A stretch of 64,000 nucleotides of DNA from contig CM059569.1 in assembly GCA_030386875.1 (NCBI GenBank), positions 37,983,842 through 38,047,841 on the forward strand. The letters are read 5' to 3'. The notes under the pieces are model-generated. The model ran no database searches. It saw only the letters and a list, made by a program, of their open reading frames with translations, and was not told the origin of the DNA. Positions 48,701 through 60,700 of this stretch are shown here, piece by piece; positions within the stretch are counted from its first letter, which is position 1, and each line of letters begins with the position of its first letter. This DNA is from Morinoia aosen. Taxonomy: Eukaryota; Arthropoda; Malacostraca; Amphipoda; Talitridae. The position numbers and the translations under genes are program-made.

Positions 48701-51700
48701 TTGGAGTTCCTGAGCTTGTACTAATTGAATCGGTGGCCTTCGATTTTACATCAGCTGTAGCTGGAGCGGATTTAGCGTTGCGAGGAGTAGAATCAGTGCA
48801 CGCAGTGATTTGGTTAGGAGGTTGTTCATTGTTGTTTTTTGCCTGAACTGGCCTTATTTCTGGTTTTGCAGGTTCTTGTTCAGTGTGAGTCGGCTGTTGT
48901 GGCATATATTCCTGAGGAGCAGCAGAGTTGGGTTCTTCCGCAGGGGTACTTGTATCTCCCTTAACTAACGCGCTATACATCCGCTCATGCTCCGGATGTT
49001 TCTCCAAAACGAGGTCCATGGCTTCTGAGCGCGAGGTCTTCAATCTCTGTTGAGTGGCTAAAATTTCACTTTCAATTTGATATTTTGGGCATTGTTTATC
49101 ATTTGAGTAATGAGGCTGCCCGCAATGGTAGCATCGGACGGCATTAGGGCAAGAGCTTTTTTGGTGCCCTTCCTGCCCACATCGGGAGCACGTGTCTGCT
49201 TCTCTGCGGCAGTATTTTGCAACGTGGCTATAGCGTTGGCATTTAAAGCATTGTTGCGGTCTTTCTTTATATTCTTCTACAAGCTCACTGTGCCAAGATG
49301 ACAATTTCACAGCTCTTGGCACCGTGTGCTTTTGGAATGTCAGGATGTATGTGTCGGTAACAACTTTCTCGCCACCTCTCCTCAGCTCTATTCGCCGCAG
49401 GTCAATCACTCCCTGGTCAGCTAGGTGGTCCTTCAGTTCTTCCATAGAACACTGTCCGAAAGTCTTGCTTCGGACTACACCACGAACAGTGTTGAGTGAT
49501 CGGTGGGGCTCTATTACTACTCCCTTTCCGCCAATGCGGTCCAGTTTCATCAGCTTATCTGATTGGGTTGTACTATTTGTCTCAATGAGGAGACTGTTAT
49601 ACCCAGATTTTACGATTTTCTTTGGAGTACCAATTGTCTTAGTAATGTCGCGTTCTGCCAGCAACACGTTCAAATCTCTGGAGATATTGACCCCAGGGAA
49701 TCGTACAGTATAATATTTGATATAGTATGGTATGGAGTTCTCGAACATTCCTTCCAGTCTCAGCATCTGACGCGCTCGCCGGTCATCTCGTCGTCTCCTC
49801 TTCACCTGTCGTCGGTTCATTGTTTTCCAGATGCTCTGTTCATCTCCGGTCGCAGCTTCCTCATCATTGTTAGGCTCTCGGGTTGTCTCAGCTTCCACTG
49901 TTTTGGCCCTCGAAGCGTCTTCGCTACATAAGTTTCTCTCATTCGTCTGATCTTTTCCATTATTTAATTCAGTCTCGGCACTCGCTCCTTGTGTGGGGTC
50001 CACACTTAGAGGAGGCAAATCGTTAGTCTGCATTAGAGCAGAACTAGCAGTATCCATTTGAGTGTCCAGGTCGTCAGCGGCAGGTAGGGATTGATGGGTT
50101 TCCATCGCGTACTGGGGAGACCCCGGTTGGCTCCCCCTAGCACAATCGCTAGGGGGCACCTTGTAACTGCTTACAAGCTCCTCAGATGATATTGGTTTAA
50201 TAATCTACATAAAAGAACAAAATAATACAAAACCCCGATGTAGGGGGGGCCGCCTGCGTTGGTTCTACCTACAACAAGCTATCAAGAATAATTAAATGAG
50301 GTCAGCCTGTTATTTTACATTAATTATCTAATGTATATCAAAGACAAGTAGGTATACTAATAGTACCACCACGTAAAGGTGCAGGTCGACTAGATACACT
50401 CGAGTAAGAATGTACCTTCTATCAAATCCTTGTCAATATTCAGCAATGTTCCCTCCACACATATAAACAAATACACTTGGTACCAGTAAACGTGGTAACG
50501 GGAACACGTAAAATTTCCTGGAACAATGAGAAATAAATACACATCGAAATACATAAATGCACGAAACAAATAATACAAAATATTAAATTATTGTTCATTA
50601 ATTTCTTTTCCTGAGATTGACATGGGATTTGTATAGAGAAATACGCTCTACAACTAATCTGGTAATGGTTGCGTGCAACTCATGCTGTAGCTGAGCGTGT
50701 CGCGTCACGTTTCCTGAGCTCGGCAGTACTGGAAGAAATTATGCAGTAGCCGCTGATGGACACGAGACTGGAAACTAAGATTTAGTATAGTTAAACTGAA
50801 GTTCATTATTCAAATTATTATTATTATTATTTATTATTATTTTAATTGTTTAACCACCGTTACCACTAACAAGTGATCCGCACAGTGAGTCGCAGTAACA
50901 TATTACATTTCAAGCACAATTCAAACTAAAATTATAAATGGCATCACTATCAATTTGCCTGTCTTTATAATTTAGAACTCATGGGAAATTAGATTACATA
51001 GAATAAGTCAGCTTCTTGGAGAAACCTATAGAGGCCTCCCCCCAATTCAACCGGGCCCGAGTCTCCCAGCAACTCGCTCATCACCACCTCGCTCTGACCG
51101 AAGTAACGGCGTCTTAGTGCAGCATATCGTTGGCACTCGGTGAGAATGTGTTTTACACTCACAGTAACTTGACACTGGAGACATTGCGGCGGCGCAGTCC
51201 CGTTCATCAAATACTCATGCGTTAGAAGTGTATGTCCAATACGGAGGCGACACAGCTTTATCTCCCACTCCCGGTTGGTCCAGCAGCTTGTTCGGAGGGG
51301 TTGCGTCGTGTCCTTAATTTCTCGGAGTTTGTTCTCAGTCACTTCACGCCAGTCATGATTCCAATTTTGATGGACGAGTCTTTTAAAGGCACATGCGAAG
51401 TCTCCGCGAGGCATTCCTTTGCGTATCTGGCGCTCTCGTTGGGTGGCAGACTGTGCAGCCTCGTCAGCTCTCTCGTTTCCCGCCACACCCACATGGCTAG
51501 GCACCCAGCACAATGTATAATGTTTTCCGATCTCAGTCATCAGCGTTAGGATCTGCGTTATTATAGGATGGGTGTTGCAGGGTTTTATCATACTTTGTAG
51601 GGCGCTACGACAGTCTGAGACGATTGTGATCATACTCGTATCCACCGCTCGAGATGCGCGCACCGCGGACAGTATTGCACACAACTCAGCTGTGAACACC

Positions 51701-54700
51701 GAAGCCACTGAAGGGAGTTTGACCGCTAGTATGTTTAACCCATGGACGGCTGCATATGCCGTGTCATGTTCAGTTCTAGATCCATCGGTAAAGAAGACAG
51801 CTGTTTCAGAGTGACGTACGAAGTGATCGAGGAATAGGGCTCTGGATGGGGCTGCACCAAGCAGTCGTTTATGCAGGTCAGCCAGTTCACTGCACACAGC
51901 TATCGGGGGAGAGACCCACGGCGCAATGGGGGAGACGCTTTCCGGAGCCACGCACTCCAGTGAGATGTCATAGTTTCTTAGTATCGTTTGCAGGCGAAGA
52001 TAAAATGGTTTGGGGCTTCTTTCGTTTGCATGCAGGCGTCCCGAAGCACAGCGAATTTTTGAGAGAATTTGTTGAGCAGGATCAGAGAGCAGTCTAAGGT
52101 AATAGTTTACGATCTTTATTTCCAGGTAATACGCTAAAGGTTTTATTCCGGTTTCTGCATGGAGAGATAAGATAGGTGAACTTTTGAACGCACCAGTAGC
52201 TACCCGAAGGGCAGAATTCTGCACAGTGTGCAATGATTGCATTAGGGTAGCACATGCAGAGCTATAAGCTTCTGAGCCATAGTCCAATTTTGGCTTTAGT
52301 AGACCCATATAAAGACGGAGCAAGGTTTGCCGATCTGCTCCATACTGGGTATGGGATATGACTTTCATTAAGTTTATGTGTTGTGAACATGATCGTTTGA
52401 GGGATTGGATGTGAGGCCGCCAGGTAAGGCTCGAGTCGAAGATTAATCCCAGATACTTGAATTGTTCAACATGTGGTAGCACTGCATTGTTTAGATGAAG
52501 TTCGGGGGAGGCTTTCAGACAGCCACGAGTACGGCAGAAATGCATAGTCACTGTTTTGGATGGGGAGAATTGAAATCCAGTGGTTGCTGTCCATTGCGTG
52601 AGGTGGTTAATAGCGATCTGCAATTGTCGTTTTAGGAACTCCGGTTTTTTGCCCGACACATAGATGACGAAGTCATCTACGTATAGAAGCCGATGGACAC
52701 TCTGCGGAATTTCATCAGCGATATCATTTATGGCAACAAGGAAACACACGCAGCTGAGGATACTTCCCTGAGGGACTCCTCCTCGGAGGCTCTTGGTTGA
52801 CGAGTGGACATTCTGGAGACGGACTCTAATTTTTCTATTATTCATGAAATTGTGTAGGAAAGCAAGAAGGTGCCCATGTATACCATATTTCTGAAGTTTC
52901 AGTAGGATTCCGTATGTCCATGCGGTGTCATATGCTTTCTGTAGGTCAAAGAAGACGGCAACAAGGTGATTCTTTGAAGTAATACTCGAAGCGATGTGTG
53001 ATGACAGCGTCACCAAATGGTCGGTGGTACTTCGGTTCTTCCGGAAGCCAGATTGGATATTTACTATTTACCTAGTCGATTCCAAAAACCAGACTAGTCT
53101 CCTGTTAACAATTTTTTCAAGCAGTTTGCTTAAGCATGAGGTGAGAGCAATTGGACGGTAACTATTTGGAGATGTCGGATCTTTACCAGCTTTTAAAATT
53201 GCTATTATTATTGTTAGTGACCAAGTTGCTGGGAATTCCTGCTGGGACCATATTTTGTTGAAGAGAGAGAGTACTGCAGGGAGGAAGGTTTCGTGGGCTT
53301 TTTTAATCATGCTGTACGAGATGTCATCATGGCCGGGAGCGCTATCGCTGGCTGTGCGTAAGGCAGTTTTAAGTTCTGACATGGTTAAGGGGCTATTGTA
53401 TGCTTCATTGTCTCCCCCCAACCGCAGAGGTCTTCCTTCCCACCTTTCCTTATATCGCGTGAAGGATGCGTCGACGGTTGCGTTATCACTCACTGATGAG
53501 AAGTGTTCCGCCAGCATCTCCGCAGCTTCCAGCAATGTTTCAGTCAGGTTGTTCGTACGGGGATCTCTCAACTTTGGGGTAGGAGTCAATTTAAATTTTC
53601 CGGACAGCTTTTGGACTTTTTTCCATACTAAGTTTAAGCTGGTTTTGATATTTATACTACTGATGAAAGCTTTCCAGGATGATTGTTTACTTGTCAGGAA
53701 GGTCTTCCGGCAGATTGCCTTTGCTCTATTGTATCGGATCCTGTTATACGCATTGTTACATCTTTCCAAGGCTCTTTCAGCTCGCGTACGCTCGCGCTTT
53801 GCCATTTCGCACTCAGAGTTCCACCACGGTACCGGAGGTCGCGGTAGAGAGCCGCTCTTGCGAGGTATGGATGTATCAGCAGCTTGCTGTAAGATGTTGG
53901 TCAAAGTAGCTGTGTGATCCTCAACATTCTTTCCATTCAGCTGGTCGATATCCTCACTTGACAACTGGGTCAGTCTGCTAAACAGAGTCCAATTTCCTTT
54001 GTTTAGGTCATACCGTTCATATCTGGCTTGCATATTTTGAGGATGGACAGGATCGAGATGGATAGGGTAGTGATCGCTGTCATAAAGGTTTGCATTAACA
54101 TGGTATTTAAAATCCATATAGCAGTCAGGAGAGCATAGTGTTAAATCGATGACAGAGAGGGATCCCGTCTGCCTGTGAAAATGTGTAGGTTGTCCGTCGT
54201 TCATGATACAGATGTTATTTTCTCTTACTATTCTTTCCATGAGTTGTCCTTTATCATTTACCACGTTGTCATTCCATAGTTGGTTTCGAGCATTGAAGTC
54301 CCCCATTATAATATACGGGGTAGGCAGCTGGGAAATCAAATTTTCAACTTCTTGGTGTTGTATATTGATGTGCGGCAAGTAGACCGAGCATATGGTGTAT
54401 GTCCGGTGCAGATTAATACGTAGTGCTACTGCTTGCAACGTGGTACGCAAGTCAATCCGGTGATGCGGTATTGTCCTGTGGATCAATATTGCAGCGCCCC
54501 GCTCGTGATCATCAGCGCGGGTCACACCAGAGGTATAGAGAGAGTACTGAGTGGGTGGTGTCACCGTTCTGTCCCGGAGCATGGTCTCTTGAAGGCAGAC
54601 ACATGCAGGGTGGTATAGATTGAGGAGTTGTTTAAGTTCACAGAATTTGGTTCGGTACGATTCTAAATTCCATTGAATAAATGAATCAAAATTCATTTAC

Positions 54701-57700
54701 AAATAGAGGTACTGGTTTGTTTTCCTTCAGGTTCCGATCACTTGAATTTTTTGGCTTTCTGCTGATCTCGATGCTCGGTCTCGGCTTCTTGATGGTGGCG
54801 ATGTCGTCCGCTGTTTCTTGGTTGGTGCAGTAGGCTTCGGTTTGTAGGTCATTGAGTTTCTACTGGAGTTGCCATCGTCATCGTCGCTTCCATAGCCTTG
54901 GAGGTTTGTAAGGCTGGAAGTTGCCTCCCTCCGCTTGAAAGAGTATTTGGTGAGAGAAGCCGGCGTAGGTTTTTGGCCTTTCACTGTTTTAGGGGGTTCT
55001 CCGTTTGGCTCCAGTTGTTTTCGTTGTCGGTTGTAGACTGTAGGCACCTTGGGCTTAGAGAGTGTGGCGTTATTTATTTCTTTTTGCGTCGTCCTTTTCG
55101 GTGAAATGATGGGTTGGGAGACGGCAACTGTTGGAGTTCCTGAGCTTGTACTAATTGAATCGGTGGCCTTCGATTTTACATCAGCTGTAGCTGGAGCGGA
55201 TTTAGCGTTGCGAGGAGTAGAATCAGTGCACGCAGTGATTTGGTTAGGAGGTTGTTCATTGTTGTTTTTTGCCTGAACTGGCCTTATTTCTGGTTTTGCA
55301 GGTTCTTGTTCAGTGTGAGTCGGCTGTTGTGGCATATATTCCTGAGGAGCAGCAGAGTTGGGTTCTTCCGCAGGGGTACTTGTATCTCCCCTAACTACCG
55401 CGCTATACATCCGCTCATGCTCCGGATGTTTCTCCAAAACGAGGTCCATGGCTTCTGAGCGCGAGGTCTTCAATCTCTGTTGAGTGGCTAAAATTTCACT
55501 TTCAATTTGATATTTTGGGCATTGTTTATCATTTGAGTAATGAGGCTGCCCGCAATGGTAGCATCGGACGGCATTAGGACAGGAGCTTTTTTGGTGCCCT
55601 TCCTGCCCACATCGGGAGCACGTGTCTGCTTCTCTGCGGCAGTATTTTGCAACGTGGCTATAGCGTTGGCATTTAAAGCATTGTTGCGGTCTTTCTTTAT
55701 ATTCTTCTACAAGCTCACTGTGCCAAGATGACAATTTCACAGCTCTTGGCACCGTGTGCTTTTGGAATGTCAGGATGTATGTGTCGGTAACAACTTTCTC
55801 GCCATCTCTCCTCAGCTCTATTCGCCGCAGGTCAATCACTCCCTGGTCAGCTAGGTGGTCCTTCAGTTCTTCCATAGAACACTGTCCGAAATTCTTGCTA
55901 CGGACTACACCACGAACAGTGTTGAGTGATCGGTGGGGCTCTATTACTACTCCCTTTCCGCCAATGCGGTCCAGTTTCATCAGCTTATCTGATTGGGTTG
56001 TACTATTTGTCTCAATGAGGAGACTGTTATACCCAGATTTTACGATTTTCTTTGGAGTACCAATTGTCTTAGTAATGTCGCGTTCTGCCAGCAACACGTT
56101 CAAATCTCTGGAGGCATTGACCCCAGGGAATCGTACAGTATAATATTTGATATAGTATGGTATGGAGTTCTCGAACATTCCTTCCAGTCTCAGCATCTGA
56201 CGCGCTCGCCGGTCATCTCGTCGTCTCCTCTTCACCTGTCGTCGGTTCATTGTTTTCCAGATGCTCTGTTCATCTCCGGTCGCAGCTTCCTCATCATTGT
56301 TAGGCTCTCGGGTTGTCTCAGCTTCCACTGTTTTGGCCCTCGAAGCGTCTTCGCTACACAAGTTTCTCTCATTCGTCTGATCTTTTCCATTATTTAATTC
56401 AGTCTCGGCACTCGCTCCTTGTGTGGGGTCCACACTTAGAGGAGGCAAATCGTTAGTCTGCATTAGAGCAGAACTAGCAGTATCCATTTGAGTGTCCAGG
56501 TCGTCAGCGGCAGGTAGGGATTGATGGGTTTCCATCGCGTACTGGGGAGACCCCGGTTGGCTCCCCCTAGCACAATCGCTAGGGGGCACCTTGTAACTGC
56601 TTACAAGCTCCTCAGATGATATTGGTTTAATAATCTACATAAAAGAACAAAATAATACAAAACCCCGATGTAGGGGGGGCCGCCTGCGTTGGTTCTACCT
56701 ACAACAAGCTATCAAGAATAATTAAATGAGGTCAGCCTGTTATTTTACATTAATTATCTAATGTATATCAAAGACAAGTAGGCATACTAATAGTACCACC
56801 ACGTAAAGGTGCAGGTCGACTAGATACACTCTAGTTAGAATGTACCTTCTATCAAATCCTTGTCAATATTCAGCAATGTTCCCTTCACACATATAAACAA
56901 ATACACTTGGTACCAGTAAAACGTGGTAAAGGGAACAGTGAAAATTCCCATTATTCAAATCTAATTTATCAATTCGTAAGGAATTCTAAAAATTACAAGC
57001 TGGGTCCATTAGATGCTATTAATTTTAAAAGATTGTTAAATATTTTTTTTTTCAGTCGTACCGCAAAGAACGCTTTAAATAAGGAATAGCAGCAGACACC
57101 AATACGGCGAGGTGATAAAGGGACGACGGAGATATATGCGTAAGATCTTTCATATTTGTTTGTTTCTGTTAACTTACAGTGTTAGTTACCTTAGGTTTTC
57201 CTTCTAATGGCATAAATTTACATGGACAAATAGAGTTCATTTGAAGACTTCGTGCTATTTTTTGCAGGTTGCAACACTACTTAGATCACAGTCTTTGATA
57301 GGTGAACTAGAGCGCTGAATATTCAACGTATATGGTATTACCTCACCTGTTTAGCAGCATTCATTTCTACACCCTCATGTGAACGAAACTAACGCACAGT
57401 TTAGGCTTAAAAAAATTCTAAATCTGCACAAGAATTTACTCTTATTTCATCTAGGGAAAGAATACTGACCTTAGGTTGTGCACAAAATGGGCCTTAACCC
57501 TTCAATGTCCTCAATTTGTACTCATATTACCATCATCATATCACTTGCACAGGCATCATGTGGCCGCCGACATCACAACGAGGAAATGACTGCCACTCGA
57601 CCATGAATTTCGAAGAACACATTAAGGCACAAATTTCACAAGGAATAAAATATATTAGAGCTGTTTATGAAACTGGATTTTGACATCACTTTGACGGTAA

Positions 57701-60700
57701 AGGGTTAAACTATAAAACTCAAACCAACCCTCACTCAACAGAGGGAGGTATGGAACACACACCTTCTCAATCCTAGGACCAAAACTCAAAACCAATTCTC
57801 ACCTCACTGAAGAAACACCTTCTCAATCCTAGGACCAAAACTCAAAACAAACTCTCACTTCACTGAAGGAGGGAGACACTCACCTTCTCAATCCTGGGAG
57901 AGAGTACTCTGAGGAAGGGCGGATGGAAGGGGAAGTTGTCAGGGAAAGTCATACTGAAGAGAATGAAGGGCACTCCGCACGCGACCATGTCACGGTGCAA
58001 GAAGGAATCTTGGTCGATGCGATGCAGCTTCACCTGAAATGGTAACTGGACGGTGAGGGCACGTTTATTTTAACTAATAGGTCCTCATAGCACTCGAACT
58101 GAGATGAGTTGAATTCGATAACGATGTGAACCTTGACTGACAGTCCTAACTGGGTTTCTTTACTTTACTCATAGTACTCGAACTGACAAGAGTACGATAA
58201 TTAGGTGAAACTTTACCGACAGATATAACTGGCTAAGTGGACACCCTCATTAGTAACACGGGCTATTTGTGTACCAGTCGGTAAATTGCTCATTCACGTA
58301 CTATAGTATAAATGAATGACGTTTCATATGTACCTCTATTTAATCAAGAAATAACTTATCATACCACGTGAATGTATCGTGGAATTGTATTTTTCGCATT
58401 TCTTAGGAAGGATGAATATGTATTAGAGCATTAAAGTCTATTTCCGTATTCTGCCAATTACAACCCAACCAAACCAACCGTCTACCACCGCGGAAACGCT
58501 ATGTCAGTTTCAAGAATGAAACAAATGGCTCATGGCTCAACACGAGCTACGAAATTGCAGATTTTACAAGAATCAGTAGTTTCACATAAAGGCATTAGTC
58601 ACATTTGATAGCATCTTTTTGAGAGGCGTTCAGTGTGAGCGTGAAAACTGACCATAGACACTAACATCTATTTCTTGGCACTTCAACTAAATGGGTCGTG
58701 ATATATTTGTTAAATTACTCTCCTGAACAGGTATGTTAATAATTACTTAAAATATACTAATCATAATTAACTGGTATTATATAATGCGTTCGATGAAATA
58801 CAATCATTAACTCGGAAGGCATGCCAAACTGAACAATAATGTATTTCACCTATCACACGGAGTCAAAAGATAGGGAGCTCCCACCTTCCACTCGTAGAGG
58901 CAGTCATTGACGAGCGCGACCGAGAAGACGGGGTTGGTGGTGGACTGCGATATCTTGGTGAGCTCTTGGAACTCCTTCATGAGCCGCCGTGACCTCACCT
59001 TCTTCATGTGGTCCCCACGACCTCCCCCCACCACCAGAGGTATAGGGTTCACCTCCTCCGGGGGGTCCTCCACGACGGGCTGGTGGTCGTGGACGCCCTC
59101 TTCAGGAAGAGGTTTGCTTTTGCTTGGCTTCTTACCGTGAGATCTGTTGAGCTTCTCTGCAGCCGCTTTCACCACATAAGCGATTTCAGCTTTACTGCCT
59201 TTCGAGCTGTTCGAGTTGTTCAGGTTTTCCTCAGCAGAATTTGAAGAGATCATTTTTGAATTAGAGCCTCTGCAAACTTTCGGTAAACACTTGAATGAAC
59301 TATTGCTACTAGTCTTCCTACTCGCACTAGTGACCCCCACACCAGATGATGTGGCGCCATTGTTTACGTTCGACGCGTTTTTGGACTCGTCGACGGGGCT
59401 CACTTTGGCTCCCTTGCCGGCCATCGAAGCAGCCGCTTGCATGGCGCCTTTGAAAGATTTCATAGACAAAGCAGGGCTGTCAAGGAGAGGATTGACTCGA
59501 TCAGGGTACATAGCAGCGCACGCGCGGTTAGTGGGCGCATCAGGTTTGTCCGACGCACCTCCAACAGGAGCTTCGACCGAACTAGCAGGAGCTGCACTTT
59601 TACAAACGTTTCGTGACAACGTACGAACGGCAGGATTTTGCGGCTCATCTGGACGTTGTTCGTTACTACCGCACCATCTCAAGAACCGTCTCCAAGTGGA
59701 CGCAAAAACGCTCCTCCTGTTCAACCAACAACTGCCCAGCAATGAAGAAGACCGGCGTCTCCTACTTCGCTTTCGAACTTTACTTGAAATTTCTTCCGCA
59801 ATCGCATCAGGAGCACTTTCGCCAGCAGATGGCGCCACTTTGGGCAGTGCATTCTCATTCGAGCATCTAGAAAGCAGTTGATTCGGTTGGCGAACTTCCC
59901 CTAACGTCGGTTGGTCGCTGATGCTTCCTAAAATGTCACTAGAGCGAGCAAAACGAGCTGCATCGGGAATCTGAGGGGAGCCAAGTGAAGTGGTAGAAGA
60001 CATAGAGTTTTCCAAACTGAGCGAACCACTTTGTGCAGCCAGGTTATTTTGTAAAGACCCATGCTTCAAGGAAATTTGATTCTGGTCCCCGACTACATCA
60101 TCCAAGTAAGATCCGAACATGTGACATTGAACACAGTCGACATGACATGGGTCATATTGTAGCTTAGCCCCTGAGGCTATGGATTCCTGTGAACTGCCAT
60201 TTTCGAGAGACAATCTTTCTGCACTCATCAGCAATTCGATTCCTACGCTATTCTCCAATCTAGAAGTCTCCGATCCTTCTTTTTGCGTTGAATCGTAAGA
60301 AGCTGAGTTAGACGGGCTAGAGAAGCTCATGGATCGCCAATACGAAACAGAGTCAGCTTCAGTTTCTTCGCAGAAATCCTGTCCATCGTCTAAATCAGCC
60401 AAACCAGCGTTATTCTCGCTGTTTTGATTTCCGACTGTTATATTGTCGTCATTGTGCCCCGAGTCTGAGGCTTGGATGGAAAAGTTTTGCAGGTTAATCT
60501 GATTTGTCAATCTTACGTCCATAAGAACACTTTGGAGACTAGCCGAGTCAGACTCAGACTTTGGAACTGCATGAACAATGTTTGGCTTGTGACAGCCAGC
60601 CGCTAATGATGAGGCTGCATCCACGTCAGAGAAAGCTCTCGGTTGTCTCACTTGTTCACTTTGGTTATCTGCATTCGAACATCGCACAACTGCCTCAGTT

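Larger units (their letters stand above)
44395..50514 (-). mobile_element. I-group-like LINE, copy 1, full length, both ORFs open
   Basis: About 6.1 kb, minus strand, in a UBE2QL1 intron. It is flanked by a perfect 17-bp duplication (ttcctggaacaatgaga) at 44378-44394 and 50515-50531. The 3' tail is (TAA)n (44395-44411 on the + strand reads tta repeats). 5' leader of about 0.4 kb, ORF1 with CCHC knuckles, ORF2 with APE endonuclease, reverse transcriptase and RNase H. The RNase H domain and TAA tail fit the I group of LINEs. Near-identity to copy 2 and two uninterrupted frames suggest recent insertion. Confidence 0.93.
50816..56948 (-). mobile_element. I-group-like LINE, copy 2, full length
   Basis: About 6.1 kb, same strand and structure as copy 1, flanked by its own 12-bp duplication cattattcaaat (50804-50815 and 56949-56960), with a (TAA)n-type tail at about 50816-50852. 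The differing duplications show two separate insertions and rule out a simple tandem duplication. It differs from copy 1 at about a dozen amino-acid positions over both ORFs plus one stop in ORF2. Confidence 0.93.

Noticed and set aside
44395-56948. The two LINEs as one segmental duplication
   Set aside because: Each has a different, exact target-site duplication and the flanking host sequence is not duplicated.
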